Assembly: GCF_002139855.1 (NCBI RefSeq)
Contig: NZ_CP018789.1
Location: forward strand, 310,001-374,000
DNA: 64,000 nucleotides
Source of the DNA: Campylobacter porcelli
GTDB taxonomy: Bacteria; Campylobacterota; Campylobacteria; Campylobacterales; Campylobacteraceae
Direction: 5' to 3'
Positions 49,825-58,515 of this stretch are shown here, piece by piece. The notes below the pieces were generated by a model. That model worked only from the letters and a program-made list of their open reading frames with translations. It was not told where the DNA came from and made no database searches. Position 1 is the stretch's first letter. Every line of letters begins with the position of its first letter. The position numbers were made by a program, and so were the translations under genes.

Positions 49825-51771
49825 TTAGAAACTAGCTTTTAATTTTATCCAAAAGCTCCTACCTGGCTCATAAACCCTAGTGGTAGCTGGAATATCTAAA
49901 GTTGCTATTGCGGCTCCATTTTTGCTAGTATGATAGCTATATAGTGCGTTATTTAAATTCATCGCTGCTAACATTACTTGGTAATTATTATATTTATATC
50001 CAGCATTTAATCCAATAGTCCAAAAGCTATCGCTATAGCCTAGGTCTTTTCCGGCGACATTGCCGTAATTCTCCTTATATCTATGTTGGCTAGCATTGGC
50101 ATAAAAATCCAAATCAACAAACCACTCATTACGCACTAGCCCAGCTACAGCTTTAAATGCTAAAGGTGAGATTTGTGGTAGTGGGTCTCCATCTTTTAAT
50201 CCATTTGTATTTTTCAAATTTTTACCATATACATATGATAATCCAGCACCTAATTTATAAAAATTATCAATTAAAATTTCCATATCCATCTCCCCGCCCA
50301 TTAGGAGTGCATCTGTATTAAAAGCCGATGTAGTAGTGCCATAATTTAGGACAATATAATCATCAATTTTAGATAAAAATAAATTTGTGCTTAAATTTAT
50401 ATTTCCATCATCATAAAGAGCACCCAAATCGATTTGATGATTTTTTTCAGTTTTTAAGTTCATTCCATCAATCTTTTGAAACTCCCAAAAATCAGAAGTT
50501 CTCTCAGCTCTACCAACCCCAGCATAGAGGCTTAATGCGTCATAATATCTCTCATAACGCATAAATCCAGAGATTGGAGCTTGTATTTTAGAGCGGTCAA
50601 ATATCCCTATATTATACTTATCAATCTCAACCCTATCTAGTCTTAGACCGCCAAATATACCATAATTCTCGCTGAAATACTCACTTTGAGTAAATATAGA
50701 AGTTGTGCTAATTAGAGCATTTTTATTGTAATTTTGAGAAAAGACTCTATTTTGTGCGTCAGTAGCACTAGTGGCATTTTGTGCCATTCTGCTAGAGTGC
50801 TTATCTTCTTTATAAGACCCACCGATATATGTGGTTATATCATCAAAATTTAGCTTTATTTCAGCTTTAGTGCCTATAATCTCTCTTTTTGGATTGCTAA
50901 TATTATATCTATTTGGCATTGCTGGTCTTAGGCTAAAATTATCCATCACATGATCTATATAGTGGTAGTAGCCTTGTAAATTTAGAGTGTGTTTGCCTAA
51001 GACTTGCTCTAATGCAAGGTTATAAGACTCTCTTTGGAATTTTGTCCCATCCATAGCTCTATCAGCATAGGCTGCCTCACCATTGCCAAAATCCGCACTT
51101 AAGCTAATAGCACTCTCATCGTTTGGAGTTATAGTGCCAATTATAGCTCCTTGTTTGCGAAAATATTCTGAATGGACAATGTTGCCATCACCATCTTTAT
51201 AATTATCACTTTGATAAATTCCGCCATTAATTTGAATACTACCAAGCTCATTACCATCTATGGCCTCGCCACTTAGCTCTTTTTGATTAAAACTACCAGC
51301 TAACATAGATATATCAGCACCATAGCTAGCATTATCTAGTCTGATAATCCCCCTATCAAAGACCAATCCACCATTAACTAAAGCCCCATATCGCACATCT
51401 TGAGGACCTTTTATTATTTTTATGGAGCGATAGTTTTGTGGTTCGATATATGTGATGGCTGTATCCATTCTACCACCGCAACCGCCTTGAATTTCAGATC
51501 CATCTATATATATAGGAAGTCTAGCCGAAAGTCCTGAGCGATATGATACTTCACTACCGCCACCACCTTTTCTAACCATATTAAATCCGCTTATATCAAG
51601 CAAGGATTTGGCTAAATCTGGAGAGTTAAGTATGGTATCTTTGGTTATTTGGGTGGTGGTAGGATTGTCTAAAATATTTTTTTCATAGCTTTGAGTTACA
51701 TTTACCCTACCTAAATTCACATCTTGAGCATATAAACTTACAGCAGCACACAAAGCACAAAGCATTCTCAT
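49825..51771 (-). CDS. TonB-dependent copper receptor (OprC/NosA-like)
   Basis: The 648-residue outer-membrane protein has a signal peptide (about 1-15), a plug domain (about 30-140) and a 22-strand barrel ending in the terminal Phe (KLKASF). The plug contains GGCGGRMD with Cys98 and Met102, i.e. the CxxxM copper ligand pair described for Pseudomonas OprC, in the family context GGCGxRMDxxxxY...KGPQ. This sets it apart from siderophore and haem receptors. It is followed by its own tonB gene. The 99-bp upstream region is AT-rich and I could not assign an operator. Confidence 0.85.
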   Translation of the reverse strand: MRMLCALCAAVSLYAQDVNLGRVNVTQSYEKNILDNPTTTQITKDTILNSPDLAKSLLDISGFNMVRKGGGGSEVSYRSGLSARLPIYIDGSEIQGGCGGRMDTAITYIEPQNYRSIKIIKGPQDVRYGALVNGGLVFDRGIIRLDNASYGADISMLAGSFNQKELSGEAIDGNELGSIQINGGIYQSDNYKDGDGNIVHSEYFRKQGAIIGTITPNDESAISLSADFGNGEAAYADRAMDGTKFQRESYNLALEQVLGKHTLNLQGYYHYIDHVMDNFSLRPAMPNRYNISNPKREIIGTKAEIKLNFDDITTYIGGSYKEDKHSSRMAQNATSATDAQNRVFSQNYNKNALISTTSIFTQSEYFSENYGIFGGLRLDRVEIDKYNIGIFDRSKIQAPISGFMRYERYYDALSLYAGVGRAERTSDFWEFQKIDGMNLKTEKNHQIDLGALYDDGNINLSTNLFLSKIDDYIVLNYGTTTSAFNTDALLMGGEMDMEILIDNFYKLGAGLSYVYGKNLKNTNGLKDGDPLPQISPLAFKAVAGLVRNEWFVDLDFYANASQHRYKENYGNVAGKDLGYSDSFWTIGLNAGYKYNNYQVMLAAMNLNNALYSYHTSKNGAAIATLDIPATTRVYEPGRSFWIKLKASF

Positions 51772-51870
51772 AAACTCTCCTTAAAGATTTATATAAGTAA
51801 ATTTAATAATTATTTCAAATAGATTTATTCTCTAAATGATATTAAAATAATTATTAAATTAAACTTAGAT

Positions 51871-52740
51871 TTACACTTTAATATTGCTTTTATTTATGCT
51901 GTTTAAAAGGGTTGTTATAGAAGTGTTATCTAAATTTTGTAAATTAGCAAATCTCTTAAAAGCGTCAGAGTAAATTTGCCTTTTGCTACTATAAGTTGCG
52001 CTATTACTGCTTTTGCCTTTTATCGGCGTTCTCTTTTCATCAGCTTGTGGCTCATTTTGTGCTTTGGCTTGGGGATTATTTGTCTTATTTTCTTCTAATT
52101 TTACCCCATTTAAATTCATATCTTTGGTTAAATTTTTGATAAATTCCATACTATCAGGACTATCTTTCCAATGCGACATAAGCTGAAATTTGACAAAATC
52201 TTTTATCTGTTTTTCTTGTGCTTCATCTCCTTTTTTATAATTCCCAGGATTAAGCGTATCTTTTATAGCGTAATCAACATCTATATATTTATCTATATTT
52301 TGGTATAGAAATATATTAAAAGCGTCCTTTTTATCTATATTATCACCTAAACTTGGCATATTTTCTAAATTCAAACCGATGTTTTCTAACTCTGATTTGC
52401 TAAAAGTTGAGTTTTTAAAATCTTTACCCAAAGCTAGATTAAAATCTATTAAAGCATTATTAGCTGTATTTTTCCAGTTGATCTTTGCATTAAACTCAAC
52501 AACAAATCCTTTAAATATGCCAATTGTATTTTGAATTAAGCCTGAAATCAAAAAATTACTATCTAAGCTACTTCTATACGCACCTTTTGTAGCCCCATCG
52601 CTATGGTATTGCATCATTTGTGTTAGCAATCCAAAGTCATTTGGTGGATTTAGTAAGGTTAATTCATTCTTATCATACAAAGCTCTGTCTGCTTTCATAG
52701 AAGGGTCATATATGGGAGTAGCTGCATTTTTAATATCCAT
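51871..52740 (-). CDS. Hypothetical protein B of the C39 cluster
   Basis: I do not recognise this 289-residue protein. It has no signal peptide or membrane segment; a hydrophobic patch near 68-80 (LISGLIQNTIGIFKGFVV) is short. The C-terminal 65 residues resemble those of the upstream protein A: both have TPI-x-G-x-S-x-N-x-x-TY followed by amphipathic helices and end in IKV/LKV. It begins 12 bp after gene A, whose final codons supply part of the ribosome-binding region, so the two are co-transcribed. Confidence 0.75.
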   Translation of the reverse strand: MDIKNAATPIYDPSMKADRALYDKNELTLLNPPNDFGLLTQMMQYHSDGATKGAYRSSLDSNFLISGLIQNTIGIFKGFVVEFNAKINWKNTANNALIDFNLALGKDFKNSTFSKSELENIGLNLENMPSLGDNIDKKDAFNIFLYQNIDKYIDVDYAIKDTLNPGNYKKGDEAQEKQIKDFVKFQLMSHWKDSPDSMEFIKNLTKDMNLNGVKLEENKTNNPQAKAQNEPQADEKRTPIKGKSSNSATYSSKRQIYSDAFKRFANLQNLDNTSITTLLNSINKSNIKV

Positions 52741-52752
52741 TTAATAGCCTTT

Positions 52753-53745
52753 TTATACCTTTAAGTTTAATTTTGCTAGTTGTTTTAATATCTCAAGCTC
52801 CGTCTTGCCATTATCAAATTCGCTTTTAATCATCTCGTAAAGCTTTTTTAGCCTCTCTGTGGCTTCATCTTGATAAGTTTTATTATTTAATGAAAAGCCT
52901 TGGATTGGTGTAAAGGGCTTTTTTGTATCTTCTTTGTTAGCTTCATTTGAATTTGATTTATCATTTTTATATTCGCCAGCTTTTAGCTCTTTGAAAATAT
53001 TCACTGCATTTTTAGCATCTTCATCGCTTATATCTAACCCATATTGTATCTTTATGACATGCTTTGCCCACTGGGCTTTGAAGTCTTCTACGCTAAGGTC
53101 TGAGTCTAGTAAGGATATGGTGTGTGGTAGCTCTCCTTCAAGCTCATAAATTTGCCAAGGGCTTATTATGGAGTTGGCATTTTGTAGGGCTAACTCTTCT
53201 ACTGTGTATGGCGTGGTTCTAAGTGTGCGGCTTTTTGGATTTGGATTATACTGAAGTGCTTCTATCTGCTCTATTGCTATACCGCCACTTAAATCTATAA
53301 AATCTACCAAATCCTTAATCTCTTCTTTACTAAAATTTGGATCAAGTCCAGTTATCTTGCCCCAAATGCTTACTTTATCAGCACTATATCTAGTAAATCC
53401 ACTTAGCGGTCTATACTCATTTAATCCAGTTAATTTTACTCGCTCTTGATAGCTTAGCAAAGATAAATCACCGTTGATGATATCAAATTTTTGCGCATAT
53501 CCATATGTGCCATCGCTATTTTTTTGATAGCCAAATGCTTTAATGACCTTCTCTTTTTGAGTTTCATTTAAATTTAATTTTAAATCCAATTTCACATCTT
53601 CTGAGCTTATCTTATATGGTTTTATGCCATCTTGGCTATTATCTAAATTTGCATTATTACCAACAAAATTTTGTATCTTATCCATCCAGTTGTTGTAATC
53701 ATATAGATTACTGCTTATGGTGGCTAAATTTCCTATCTTATCCAT
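52753..53745 (-). CDS. Hypothetical protein A of the C39 cluster
   Basis: I do not recognise this 330-residue, charged, probably soluble protein without a Sec signal. A segment reads GLDPNFSKEEIKDLVDFIDLSGGIAIEQIEAL, an EF-hand-like or helical pair. Its C-terminal module (FTPIQGFSLNNKTYQ and two helices, ending LNLKV) is shared with protein B, and its last 24 codons are duplicated at 55900-55974. The ATG lies inside the end of the double-glycine protein gene (13-bp overlap), so translation is probably coupled to it. Confidence 0.75.
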   Translation of the reverse strand: MDKIGNLATISSNLYDYNNWMDKIQNFVGNNANLDNSQDGIKPYKISSEDVKLDLKLNLNETQKEKVIKAFGYQKNSDGTYGYAQKFDIINGDLSLLSYQERVKLTGLNEYRPLSGFTRYSADKVSIWGKITGLDPNFSKEEIKDLVDFIDLSGGIAIEQIEALQYNPNPKSRTLRTTPYTVEELALQNANSIISPWQIYELEGELPHTISLLDSDLSVEDFKAQWAKHVIKIQYGLDISDEDAKNAVNIFKELKAGEYKNDKSNSNEANKEDTKKPFTPIQGFSLNNKTYQDEATERLKKLYEMIKSEFDNGKTELEILKQLAKLNLKV

Positions 53746-54368
53746 AATCCACCTAACCTATCGGTAAAATTCTTTTCTACATTTGCTTTTATTTCACGGA
53801 TAATAGGATTATCTAAACTGGTGTTTGGATAACCAACACTGCCGTTATATAAATTGATGGCTGTAGGTATATATCTAAAATATGAATATCTTTGTCCTTG
53901 TGCATTTATCCCAATATTTCTACTAACTATAAATGATAAATAATATCCTTGAGCAAGCGTATATGGTCCAAGTGCACTAGTGTATTGATAAAATCTTGCT
54001 ATATTACTTTCCCAATGTGTTTTAGTTGTCTTATTTTGATAACATTCTGTAACACCCAAACCGCATATTCCAACTGTATTTGTATTTGGCAAAAAAGAAA
54101 TTAATTTTCCATTGCTTGCCCTGATCGAACTTAATTCTGTCGTATCATTAGGAATTGCAATAGCCATCATTAAACCATTTGAAGAGTTATCAATAGTATA
54201 TAATTGATATCCGCCTTTAATTTCTTGCATTTCTTTAGTATTCAATGTCTTAGCACCAAAACTATTGCTATTAAACATTCCATTTGTAGCAATGCTTAAT
54301 AGATCGCTTGCTTTTATATTTATGGTTAATAAAATAGTCAAGAAGACGCCAATACTTAGTTTTTTCAT
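53733..54368 (-). CDS. Sec-exported protein with a double-glycine leader, probable C39 peptidase substrate
   Basis: The 211-residue protein starts with a Sec signal peptide (about 1-20, ending IKA). Next comes LNTKEMQEIKGG (42-53), which fits the canonical double-glycine leader at L(-12), E(-8), M(-7), I(-4), G(-2), G(-1). Cleavage after Gly53 would leave a roughly 158-residue mature protein starting YQLYTIDNSS. The mature part has two Cys and many N, S and Y residues. It is preceded by 121 bp with a TATATT-type -10 and AAGGA. It is the only likely cargo visible beside the C39 peptidase gene. Confidence 0.8.
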   Translation of the reverse strand: MKKLSIGVFLTILLTINIKASDLLSIATNGMFNSNSFGAKTLNTKEMQEIKGGYQLYTIDNSSNGLMMAIAIPNDTTELSSIRASNGKLISFLPNTNTVGICGLGVTECYQNKTTKTHWESNIARFYQYTSALGPYTLAQGYYLSFIVSRNIGINAQGQRYSYFRYIPTAINLYNGSVGYPNTSLDNPIIREIKANVEKNFTDRLGGLWIR

Positions 54369-54489
54369 AATTTATCCTTTCTGTTGAAGTTTTCATATTT
54401 TAGTAAAATTTATGTTAAAATATAATTTTATAATATAACTAGTATCTATATTTTATTTTAAATAAAGAATTTATATTTAGTAAATTTAA

Positions 54490-55062
54490 TTAATTATCTA
54501 TTAATTTTCCATTTAATTTTATATCGATTTGATTAAAAATAAATTGAATTTTAGGCTCTACGATCAATGCATAACCGCCATTATTGCTTTTATCCCATAA
54601 TTTATAAAATTGTTCTTTTGAACTTATATATTCTCCGAAATTTGGATCAAATACTTTTATATAGTCTCCATCATAATTCATAGCAACAACAAAGTGTGGA
54701 TATCTTGGATCATTTTCTATTTTTACTATTATTGGTATTTTAAAATGATTAAATATACCTCGATTAATTTGATAACCAACTGAGCGGTAACCAAGTATTT
54801 TTAATGTGCGTTGTATATCCATAAAACTTATCATATTTGTATTAACAATATTGTTTTGTTTTAATTTTTGTAATATATCATTTTCGCTATATCTTTTTAC
54901 ATCTATTAAATTTAAAATAGTAGCTATACTTGCTGCACCGCAAGACTCTTCATAATTTTGTCTTACAACATTTTTATTTCTTATCTCATAATATGATGAG
55001 ACAATAAATTGAGAGTTTAATTGCTGAATTAGCAATAATAATAATATTAAAATTTTTGCCAT
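54490..55062 (-). CDS. Stand-alone exported C39 (bacteriocin-processing) peptidase
   Basis: The 190-residue protein has an N-terminal hydrophobic signal or anchor (about 1-17) and one papain-like C39 domain: Gln34 (oxyanion hole), Cys40 in ESCGAASIATIL, His122 in RYPHFVVAM and Asp138 in VFDPNFG, all in the usual order and spacing. C39 domains normally sit at the N-terminus of ABC exporters in the cytoplasm; here there is no transporter and the export signal places it in the periplasm. FapD of Pseudomonas has this layout. It overlaps the barrel gene by 16 bp. Confidence 0.87.
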   Translation of the reverse strand: MAKILILLLLLIQQLNSQFIVSSYYEIRNKNVVRQNYEESCGAASIATILNLIDVKRYSENDILQKLKQNNIVNTNMISFMDIQRTLKILGYRSVGYQINRGIFNHFKIPIIVKIENDPRYPHFVVAMNYDGDYIKVFDPNFGEYISSKEQFYKLWDKSNNGGYALIVEPKIQFIFNQIDIKLNGKLIDN

Positions 55063-55895
55063 ATATTTAAGCTAAATATATTATCTGGTGCAGCACTTGA
55101 ACCGCCAAAACTAGCGCTTATAGATAATGCGGTATCGTTGTCTACGCTATATGTAGAGCCTACACTATATGTTGGAATTGATCGTATATTTGTAGTTTTT
55201 TTGTTATTTATTTTATTGGCTGACTGAAATCTTTGTTCTATTCCCATATCTAATGTAATTTTAGGACTAAGCACTATATTTAGATCTCCACCGAATAATA
55301 AAGTATGCCCATAATCAATTTTGGCAAAATCAAAATTTCTTGATGCATTATATATTAAACCAGAATAAATAGAATAAACAACTGGATCGCTATATCCTTT
55401 TAATGTTCCTTTTAATAAAAATGATTTAAAATAAAAATGTTTACTATCTTTATTAGCTCTTTCATTTTGTATAACTGCAGATTGTAAAGTAATCATAGGT
55501 ATTAAATTGTTTATTTTATCTGCTCTATAATTAAATCCGATCCAAGAAGAATCAAATTGTGTCCTAGATTCGCTCTTTGGATCAAGTGTAAAATAATTGA
55601 TATACTCATTTCTTATGTAGCTTCCGCCAAATGAAGTCAAAATATCCAATTTGTCATCTATGGCATACATAAATATCTGATTCAAACTGGCTTGTTTTGT
55701 ATCATCCCATACAACAGGATCGCCTTGTATAGTTATAGATGGGTAATCTGTATATGTATTTGGATTACCAGAACTAAGCAGTGAAAAAGTAGTTATACTT
55801 CTAAGACCAATTTGTCTTTTAAATAAGCTATCAATTGTTATTGGATCAGATGCTAAAGCCAAACAAGGCAATAATACAAATAATACTTTTCTCAT
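55047..55895 (-). CDS. Outer-membrane beta-barrel protein of the C39 cluster
   Basis: The 282-residue protein has a signal peptide (about 1-15, ending ALAS) and amphipathic strands throughout, ending in IWQKF with the terminal Phe expected for BAM substrates. The estimated number of strands is about 12. It resembles the Phenol_MetA_deg/FapF-like class in pattern and in being beside a C39 peptidase, but homology cannot be shown by eye. It begins with an ATG whose ribosome-binding site (AAAGG) comes from the remnant of an A-like gene. Confidence 0.78.
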   Translation of the reverse strand: MRKVLFVLLPCLALASDPITIDSLFKRQIGLRSITTFSLLSSGNPNTYTDYPSITIQGDPVVWDDTKQASLNQIFMYAIDDKLDILTSFGGSYIRNEYINYFTLDPKSESRTQFDSSWIGFNYRADKINNLIPMITLQSAVIQNERANKDSKHFYFKSFLLKGTLKGYSDPVVYSIYSGLIYNASRNFDFAKIDYGHTLLFGGDLNIVLSPKITLDMGIEQRFQSANKINNKKTTNIRSIPTYSVGSTYSVDNDTALSISASFGGSSAAPDNIFSLNIWQKF

Positions 55896-55899
55896 GTTG

Positions 55900-55974
55900 T
55901 TATACCTTTAAATTTAATTTTGCTAGTTGCTTTAATATCTCAAGCTCCGTCTTGCCATTATCAAATTCGCTTTT
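55900..55974 (-). pseudogene. 75-bp remnant of an A-like gene (3' end)
   Basis: This segment matches 52753-52827, the last codons and stop of hypothetical gene A, at 73 of 75 bases. Identity stops at 55975, and no reading frame continues upstream. It ends 4 bp before the barrel gene start, as A ends just before B. It is a deleted A paralogue or a duplication scar. Confidence 0.85.
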
Positions 55975-56064
55975 CTAAAAATCTTATCTTTAAATATTGA
56001 GCTATTTTGACATAAAATATATTAAAATATAATTTAATAATATTATTAATGGTTGTATTTAAAC

Positions 56065-56676
56065 TCAATAATATCTACTCAACATTTTAAGTATAGGTTT
56101 AGCTAGTTCTAGCCCTTTAGATCGGTGCGAAATTTGAAGCTTGATACTCTCATCAATCTGCCCTATAGTCTTATCAAATCCATCAGGAATAAACATAAAA
56201 TCATACCCAAAGCCATTATCCCCAAGCTCTCTATCGATGACTTCTCCATACATAAATCCATGGACGCCATATCTGCCATATTTAGAGCCAATACCAATAC
56301 AAGCAGTATAAAATGCCTTAGAGTGGCTTAAGCCTAATTTTTTTAACTCGCTAATCAATTTTGCTCTATTACTAGCATCACTAGCCCCATCACCACTATA
56401 TCTAGCTGAGTAAATCCCAGGGGCAAAGCCTAGTGCTTCTACGCTTATCCCACTATCATCGCTTAGGGCTATACACTCATTTTCTAAGCCAAGCTCTTTG
56501 ATTTTATCATACACAGCATCTGCTTTTATCATAGCATTTTCATAAAAGCTCTTGCCATACTCTTGTATCTCAAAGGGCTTACATATATCGCCTAAAGCCA
56601 AAACTTCAAATTTATTATAATAAGCCTTAATCTCTCTTACCTTATCCATATTATTTGTGGCTAAAACTATCTTCAT
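56065..56676 (-). CDS. rdgB: dITP/XTP pyrophosphatase RdgB (HAM1)
   Basis: The 203-residue enzyme removes deaminated purine nucleotides. It starts MKIVLATNNMDKVREIKAYY, the family signature (T-x-N-x-x-K), and has ALSDDSGISVEALGFAPGIYSARYSG. The length is normal. The ATG overlaps the end of the TVP38 gene by 4 bp. Confidence 0.94.
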   Translation of the reverse strand: MKIVLATNNMDKVREIKAYYNKFEVLALGDICKPFEIQEYGKSFYENAMIKADAVYDKIKELGLENECIALSDDSGISVEALGFAPGIYSARYSGDGASDASNRAKLISELKKLGLSHSKAFYTACIGIGSKYGRYGVHGFMYGEVIDRELGDNGFGYDFMFIPDGFDKTIGQIDESIKLQISHRSKGLELAKPILKMLSRYY

Positions 56677-57275
56677 CCAACTCTCCTATTTAGAATTTTT
56701 CTAACCCAAAATGCCACCGCACCCATCAAAACCACAAGGAGTAGGGCTAGCCAAAACTCATAGCTTTTATAGTTTGTTATGTTGCTTCCTAAATTTATAA
56801 ATAGCACCGCACTAATTAATTTGCCAAGCACCCCGGCAATGATAAATTTAACAAAATCAAACCTCAACGCCCCAGCCATGTAATTCACAACATTATAAGG
56901 GACAATTGGTATTAATCTAAGCAAAATTATTAGACTAAATTCATCCTTACAAAATTTATTTTTAACTCTCTCAAATTTAGCAGTGTCAAAAGCCCCACTA
57001 AAATATCTTGCGATAAAATACATTATAGCTGAGTTTATCCCAACCCCTATCATCGCACAGATTAAAGCCTCCCAAAAGCCCAAAATCGCCCCACCACCAA
57101 TAGCCAAAATCCCAGCCGGAAATAAAAATATAGGCAAAATTACCCAAAATCCGATATAAATCGCCCAGCCAAATTTGCCATAATCGCTCATAAATTCGCT
57201 TAAATTTTGCTGATTAAAACTAGATAAAATCACCACACAAAAAATTATAAAAAATATAAATAAAATTAATCTCAT
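56673..57275 (-). CDS. TVP38/TMEM64 (DedA-like) membrane protein
   Basis: The 200-residue protein has about five or six membrane helices and the central VTT-domain motif FPAGILAIGGGAILGFWEAL...GVGINSAIMYFIARYFSG, with RLIPIVPYNVVNYMAG further on. Family members may scramble or transport lipids. I chose the ATG at 57275, with an AGAGA region upstream. A TTG start at 57317 would add 14 residues but has no ribosome-binding site. It is divergent from lptG. Confidence 0.85.
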   Translation of the reverse strand: MRLILFIFFIIFCVVILSSFNQQNLSEFMSDYGKFGWAIYIGFWVILPIFLFPAGILAIGGGAILGFWEALICAMIGVGINSAIMYFIARYFSGAFDTAKFERVKNKFCKDEFSLIILLRLIPIVPYNVVNYMAGALRFDFVKFIIAGVLGKLISAVLFINLGSNITNYKSYEFWLALLLVVLMGAVAFWVRKILNRRVG

Positions 57276-57385
57276 ATTTTCTCTGTAAAAAATCATAATT
57301 CTAGCCAAATTTACCAAAATTTGATAATAAATTTAAGCATATTTAGATAAAATTCAGCCCAATTAATATCAAATTTGGATTTTGG

Positions 57386-58447
57386 ATGAATCTTTTTGCT
57401 AGATATAGTTCGTTTATATATTTTAAATATTTTTTTATCATATTTATCTCTTTGATTGGATTTTATGTAGTTATCGATACACTAACTAATCTAAAAAATC
57501 TCCCAAGTAGTGCTAATTTACAGCTTATTTATGTTAGTTTGACTGCGTTAATTTCAGTTAATTATATCTTGCCAATATCTTTGGTTTTAGCGTTGATTGT
57601 AACTATGATTAATCTCATTCGCTCCAATGAATTAGTGAGCTTTTACGCTTTAGGAGTTAGTAAAAACCGCCTAATAATGCCGATTTTTACCATTGCTTTG
57701 GCTATTAGTTTTGGATATATTGGACTATGCTTTACCCAATTTGCCTATGCTAAAGAGCGTCAAGAGTCGCTTGAGGATTTTCAAAGTTTTGAGAGATTTA
57801 CTAACTGGATATTTTTGCGATTTGAGAATAAATTTATATATATTGATAAGCTTTTTGGGGATAAACAAAGTGCTAAAGATATAAAAATATTTGATATGAA
57901 TGGCAGTCAAATTCTATCCCAAATCATCGCTAAAGAGGGTAGCTATAAGGATAATATCTGGATTTTAAAAGATAATACTATTATCACTTTACCACAAGAT
58001 ATTAAGCTAGGTGGCAGTGGACTTGAGATTAAAAATTTAGATGAGATAGTCGCACTTAATAACTTCCGCCCACGCATAATAGAGAGTATAAAAAATAGCG
58101 ATAATCTCTACTCTATTGGCGATGCTATCGATGCTATTAGGACTTTTAAAAACGAAAATATCAATATAACTAAAATCAAATCCACACTATACTCAATGAT
58201 ATTTTTCCCGCTTTTTGCCCCGTTTATGATATTGATATTATACTACTATATGCCACTTACTGGGAGATTTGCGAGTTTGGCAATTGCTAGCTTTATATCG
58301 ATTTTTGTATCGCTTTGTGTTTGGGGGGTGCTATTTTTATTAGTGCGAATTAGTATTAATGGTGCAATAGCTGCTGAATTTGGGATAATTTTACCAATTA
58401 TTATATTAATGCTATTTGCTGGATATAAGGTATATAAGAATAGATAA
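57386..58447 (+). CDS. lptG: LPS export permease LptG (YjgP/YjgQ family)
   Basis: The 353-residue protein has three N-terminal and three C-terminal membrane helices flanking a periplasmic beta-jellyroll (about 125-265), the LptF/LptG layout. NLIRSNELVSFYALGVSKNRLIMPI is the conserved coupling-helix region. It works with LptB and LptF to extract lipooligosaccharide. LptG rather than LptF is suggested by its place upstream of fliR, but this is not firm. Confidence 0.85.
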   Translation: MNLFARYSSFIYFKYFFIIFISLIGFYVVIDTLTNLKNLPSSANLQLIYVSLTALISVNYILPISLVLALIVTMINLIRSNELVSFYALGVSKNRLIMPIFTIALAISFGYIGLCFTQFAYAKERQESLEDFQSFERFTNWIFLRFENKFIYIDKLFGDKQSAKDIKIFDMNGSQILSQIIAKEGSYKDNIWILKDNTIITLPQDIKLGGSGLEIKNLDEIVALNNFRPRIIESIKNSDNLYSIGDAIDAIRTFKNENINITKIKSTLYSMIFFPLFAPFMILILYYYMPLTGRFASLAIASFISIFVSLCVWGVLFLLVRISINGAIAAEFGIILPIIILMLFAGYKVYKNR

Positions 58448-58515
58448 ATTCATCTTATTAAGCCAAAATTTTATAAAATATAAGTATCATAATAGGCAAA
58501 TTAACTAGGTGAATT

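Noticed and set aside
51772-51870. Fur or copper-regulator box upstream of the TonB-dependent receptor
   Set aside because: The AT-rich repeats (TAATTATT-like) match the Fur consensus poorly at every offset I tried by eye.
53733-55895. Classical bacteriocin locus
   Set aside because: No ABC exporter, accessory HlyD protein or immunity gene is present, and the cargo is far larger than a class II bacteriocin and carries a Sec signal.
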